Assembly: GCA_964407265.1 (NCBI GenBank)
Contig: CAYOUV010000076.1
Location: 1 to 13,836, forward strand
Reading direction: 5' to 3'
From: CAYOUV01 sp964407265
Lineage (GTDB): Bacteria; Chloroflexota; Anaerolineae; Anaerolineales; Villigracilaceae
Length of the DNA stretch: 13,836 nt
Part shown: piece after piece, positions 12,464-13,836 of the stretch
Numbering within the stretch: the first letter of the stretch is position 1
Layout of the letters: each line of letters begins with the position of its first letter
The notes under the pieces: generated by a model
The model's input: only the letters and a program-made list of their open reading frames with translations
What the model was told of the DNA's origin: nothing
Database searches by the model: none
Position numbers and translations under genes: made by a program

Positions 12464-12492
12464 AGTATGCCCGATTCTTAAGAATTAATCAA
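12464..12492 (-). promoter_or_regulatory. Promoter of the TPR/HhH gene with an embedded palindrome
   Basis: On the minus strand TTGATT (12492-12487) and CATACT (12469-12464) are separated by 17 bp, about 20 bases ahead of the ATG at 12443. The perfect 12-bp palindrome ATTCTTAAGAAT (12474-12485) fills most of the spacer, where a repressor could bind. The boxes are each off consensus by one or two bases. Confidence 0.6.
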
Positions 12493-12546
12493 GCGTGGCG
12501 AGCCAAAAATTGTCAAAATCTTAAATAAGTTATGCAACTGCAAGAT

Positions 12547-13836
12547 TTAATCGTAAAAAAGCGGCAATCGATCGACCGGTTCAGCGCTAAAGACATGCGC
12601 TTCGAGCACCTGGCGGCGCGCTTCTTCCAGTTTGGCCTGGTCGTTGGCATGGATTGTGAAGAGCGGCTGGCCCTGCTCCACCCGGTCACCCACCTCGTGC
12701 AGGATAATGAAGCCAACCGCGTGATCGACCGGATCGCCCTTGCGGGCGCGTCCCGCACCCAGGACGACAGCGGCTTCCCCGATCAGACGGGCATGGATCC
12801 GGGACAGGTAGCCGCTGCGCGGGGCCGGCACCACTTCGACCAGTTTGGCTTTCTCCAGCCGCTCGGGATCGTCCACGTAAGCCAGATCCCCGCCCTGCGC
12901 CTCGACCAGCACGCGGAAGCGCTCGAAAGCGCTGCCATCTGCCAGGGCTTTTTCAGCCATGTGGCGACCGGTTTCCAGGTCCGGGGCACGCCGCCCCAGC
13001 ACCAGCATGTGCGCGCTGACGTGCAGGCAGTGCTCGCGGAAGTCGTGCGGGCCGCCGTCGTGCAGCGCATCAATGGCTTCGCGCACTTCCAGTGCGTTGC
13101 CGACTGCCTGCCCCAAAGGCTGGTTCATATCCGAAAGCAGGGCCACCACCTGACGCCCGGCCAGTTCGCCGATCGAGACCATCGCCTGGGCCAGCTGACG
13201 GGCCTCGTCCAGGGTCTGCATGAAAGCGCCCAGCCCGGTCTTGACGTCCAGCAGGATGGCCTGCGCGCCGGCAGCGATCTTCTTGCTCATGATCGACGAA
13301 GCGATCAGGGGGATAGACGGCACCGTGCCGGTTACGTCGCGCAGGGCGTACAGTTTGCCGTCGGCCGGGGCCAGGTCAAGCGACTGCCCGGTCAGCACGA
13401 TGCCTTTTTCCTTGAGCTGCTGCTTGAATTCGGCGATGCTCAGATCGCAGCGATACCCGGGGATCGATTCGAGCTTGTCCAGCGTGCCGCCGCTGAACCC
13501 CAGTCCGCGCCCGGACATCTTGCCGACCGGCAGCCCGCAGGCCGCCACCACCGGCAGCACCACCAGGCTGGTCTTGTCACCCACCCCGCCGGAGGAGTGT
13601 TTATCGACGGCAATGTCGACCACATCACTCAGGTCCAGCAGCTGACCGGAATGCGCCATGGACAGCGTCAGATCGGTGATCTCCTGCGGGCTCATGCCGT
13701 TCAAGAGCACAGCCATAGCCCAGGCCGAGACCTGGTAATCGGGGACGTCACCGCGGGTGAAACCCTGTACGAAGAAATCGATTTCCTCGCGGGACAAGAC
13801 CCCCTGGTCGCGTTTTTTGATGATGATGTCGACAGC
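12547..13836 (-). CDS. pdp: Pyrimidine-nucleoside phosphorylase (5' end cut by window edge)
   Basis: This enzyme cleaves thymidine, uridine or deoxyuridine with phosphate to the base and (deoxy)ribose-1-phosphate in pyrimidine salvage. 429 residues are visible, opening with AVDIIIKKRDQGV; family members begin only a few residues earlier, so just the start codon and one or two residues are missing. The phosphate and substrate residues of E. coli thymidine phosphorylase align without gaps (offset 5): K79-H80-S81 in DKHSSGG, S108 and T118 in the SGRGL...GGT signature, R166 in YALRDVTG, and S181 and K185 in SSIMSKK. The usual GLGHTGG reads GLGFSGG here, an uncommon but conservative-looking change. 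The C-terminal domain (VLGAGRARKGDPVDHAVG) is complete. A purely thymidine-specific enzyme (deoA) is less likely given the Bacillus Pdp-like sequence. A 103-bp gap with a promoter separates it from the TPR gene. Confidence 0.93.
   Translation of the reverse strand, partial: AVDIIIKKRDQGVLSREEIDFFVQGFTRGDVPDYQVSAWAMAVLLNGMSPQEITDLTLSMAHSGQLLDLSDVVDIAVDKHSSGGVGDKTSLVVLPVVAACGLPVGKMSGRGLGFSGGTLDKLESIPGYRCDLSIAEFKQQLKEKGIVLTGQSLDLAPADGKLYALRDVTGTVPSIPLIASSIMSKKIAAGAQAILLDVKTGLGAFMQTLDEARQLAQAMVSIGELAGRQVVALLSDMNQPLGQAVGNALEVREAIDALHDGGPHDFREHCLHVSAHMLVLGRRAPDLETGRHMAEKALADGSAFERFRVLVEAQGGDLAYVDDPERLEKAKLVEVVPAPRSGYLSRIHARLIGEAAVVLGAGRARKGDPVDHAVGFIILHEVGDRVEQGQPLFTIHANDQAKLEEARRQVLEAHVFSAEPVDRLPLFYD

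Noticed and set aside
12516..12548. AAATCTT/AAGATTT inverted repeat as the pdp terminator.
   Set aside because: Only seven A/T-rich pairs with a 19-base loop, and the U-tract is interrupted; too weak to call.
12547..13836. The pdp GLGFSGG change as loss of a catalytic His.
   Set aside because: The catalytic-site His of E. coli thymidine phosphorylase is in KHSTGG, which is retained here as KHSSGG; other substrate residues also align.

Overview
The window looks like an ordinary chromosomal stretch from a Chloroflexota bacterium, most likely of Anaerolineae type. That is an inference from the protein repertoire and style: a NicO transporter with a TolB-like tail, a cytosolic zinc-type anti-sigma next to an ECF sigma factor, a long TPR protein with a ComEA-like helix-hairpin-helix, and TATAAT boxes lying directly in front of start codons. 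No phage, transposon or CRISPR array was seen.

Layout. 1-90: tail of a plus-strand gene and its terminator. 100-500: a promoter, tRNA-Val(CAC), and two perfect 111-bp tandem repeats plus a decayed third, each carrying the 3' end of the tRNA and a terminator hairpin. 526-3234 (minus): a nickel/cobalt NicO transporter fused to a six-repeat extracytoplasmic beta-propeller. 3341-4310 (plus, divergent from it): an ECF sigma factor and a soluble zf-HC2 anti-sigma factor, closed by a strong terminator. 4417-4923 (minus): a DUF1684 protein. 5023-7104 (plus): a ClC chloride channel/transporter with two CBS domains and an RCK_C domain. 7189-8538 (plus): a small operon of a receiver-only response regulator, thpR (RNA 2',3'-cyclic phosphodiesterase) and rsfS (ribosomal silencing factor). 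8539-8726: a broken-off histidine-kinase C-terminus. 8802-13836 (minus): pdp (pyrimidine-nucleoside phosphorylase, cut by the window edge), a 1032-residue TPR/WL-motif/HhH protein with its own promoter, and ndk.

How they relate. pdp and ndk are both nucleotide-metabolism enzymes on one strand, separated by the TPR/HhH protein. rsfS and thpR are RNA/translation-linked. The sigma/anti-sigma pair shares a 106-bp divergent promoter region with the NicO gene, which makes metal- or redox-responsive control of metal transport a reasonable but unproven idea. The most unusual items are the tRNA-derived tandem repeat, the NicO-propeller fusion and the TPR protein with about 15 short Trp-Leu motifs around an HhH domain. 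None of these is proven to be a new system.
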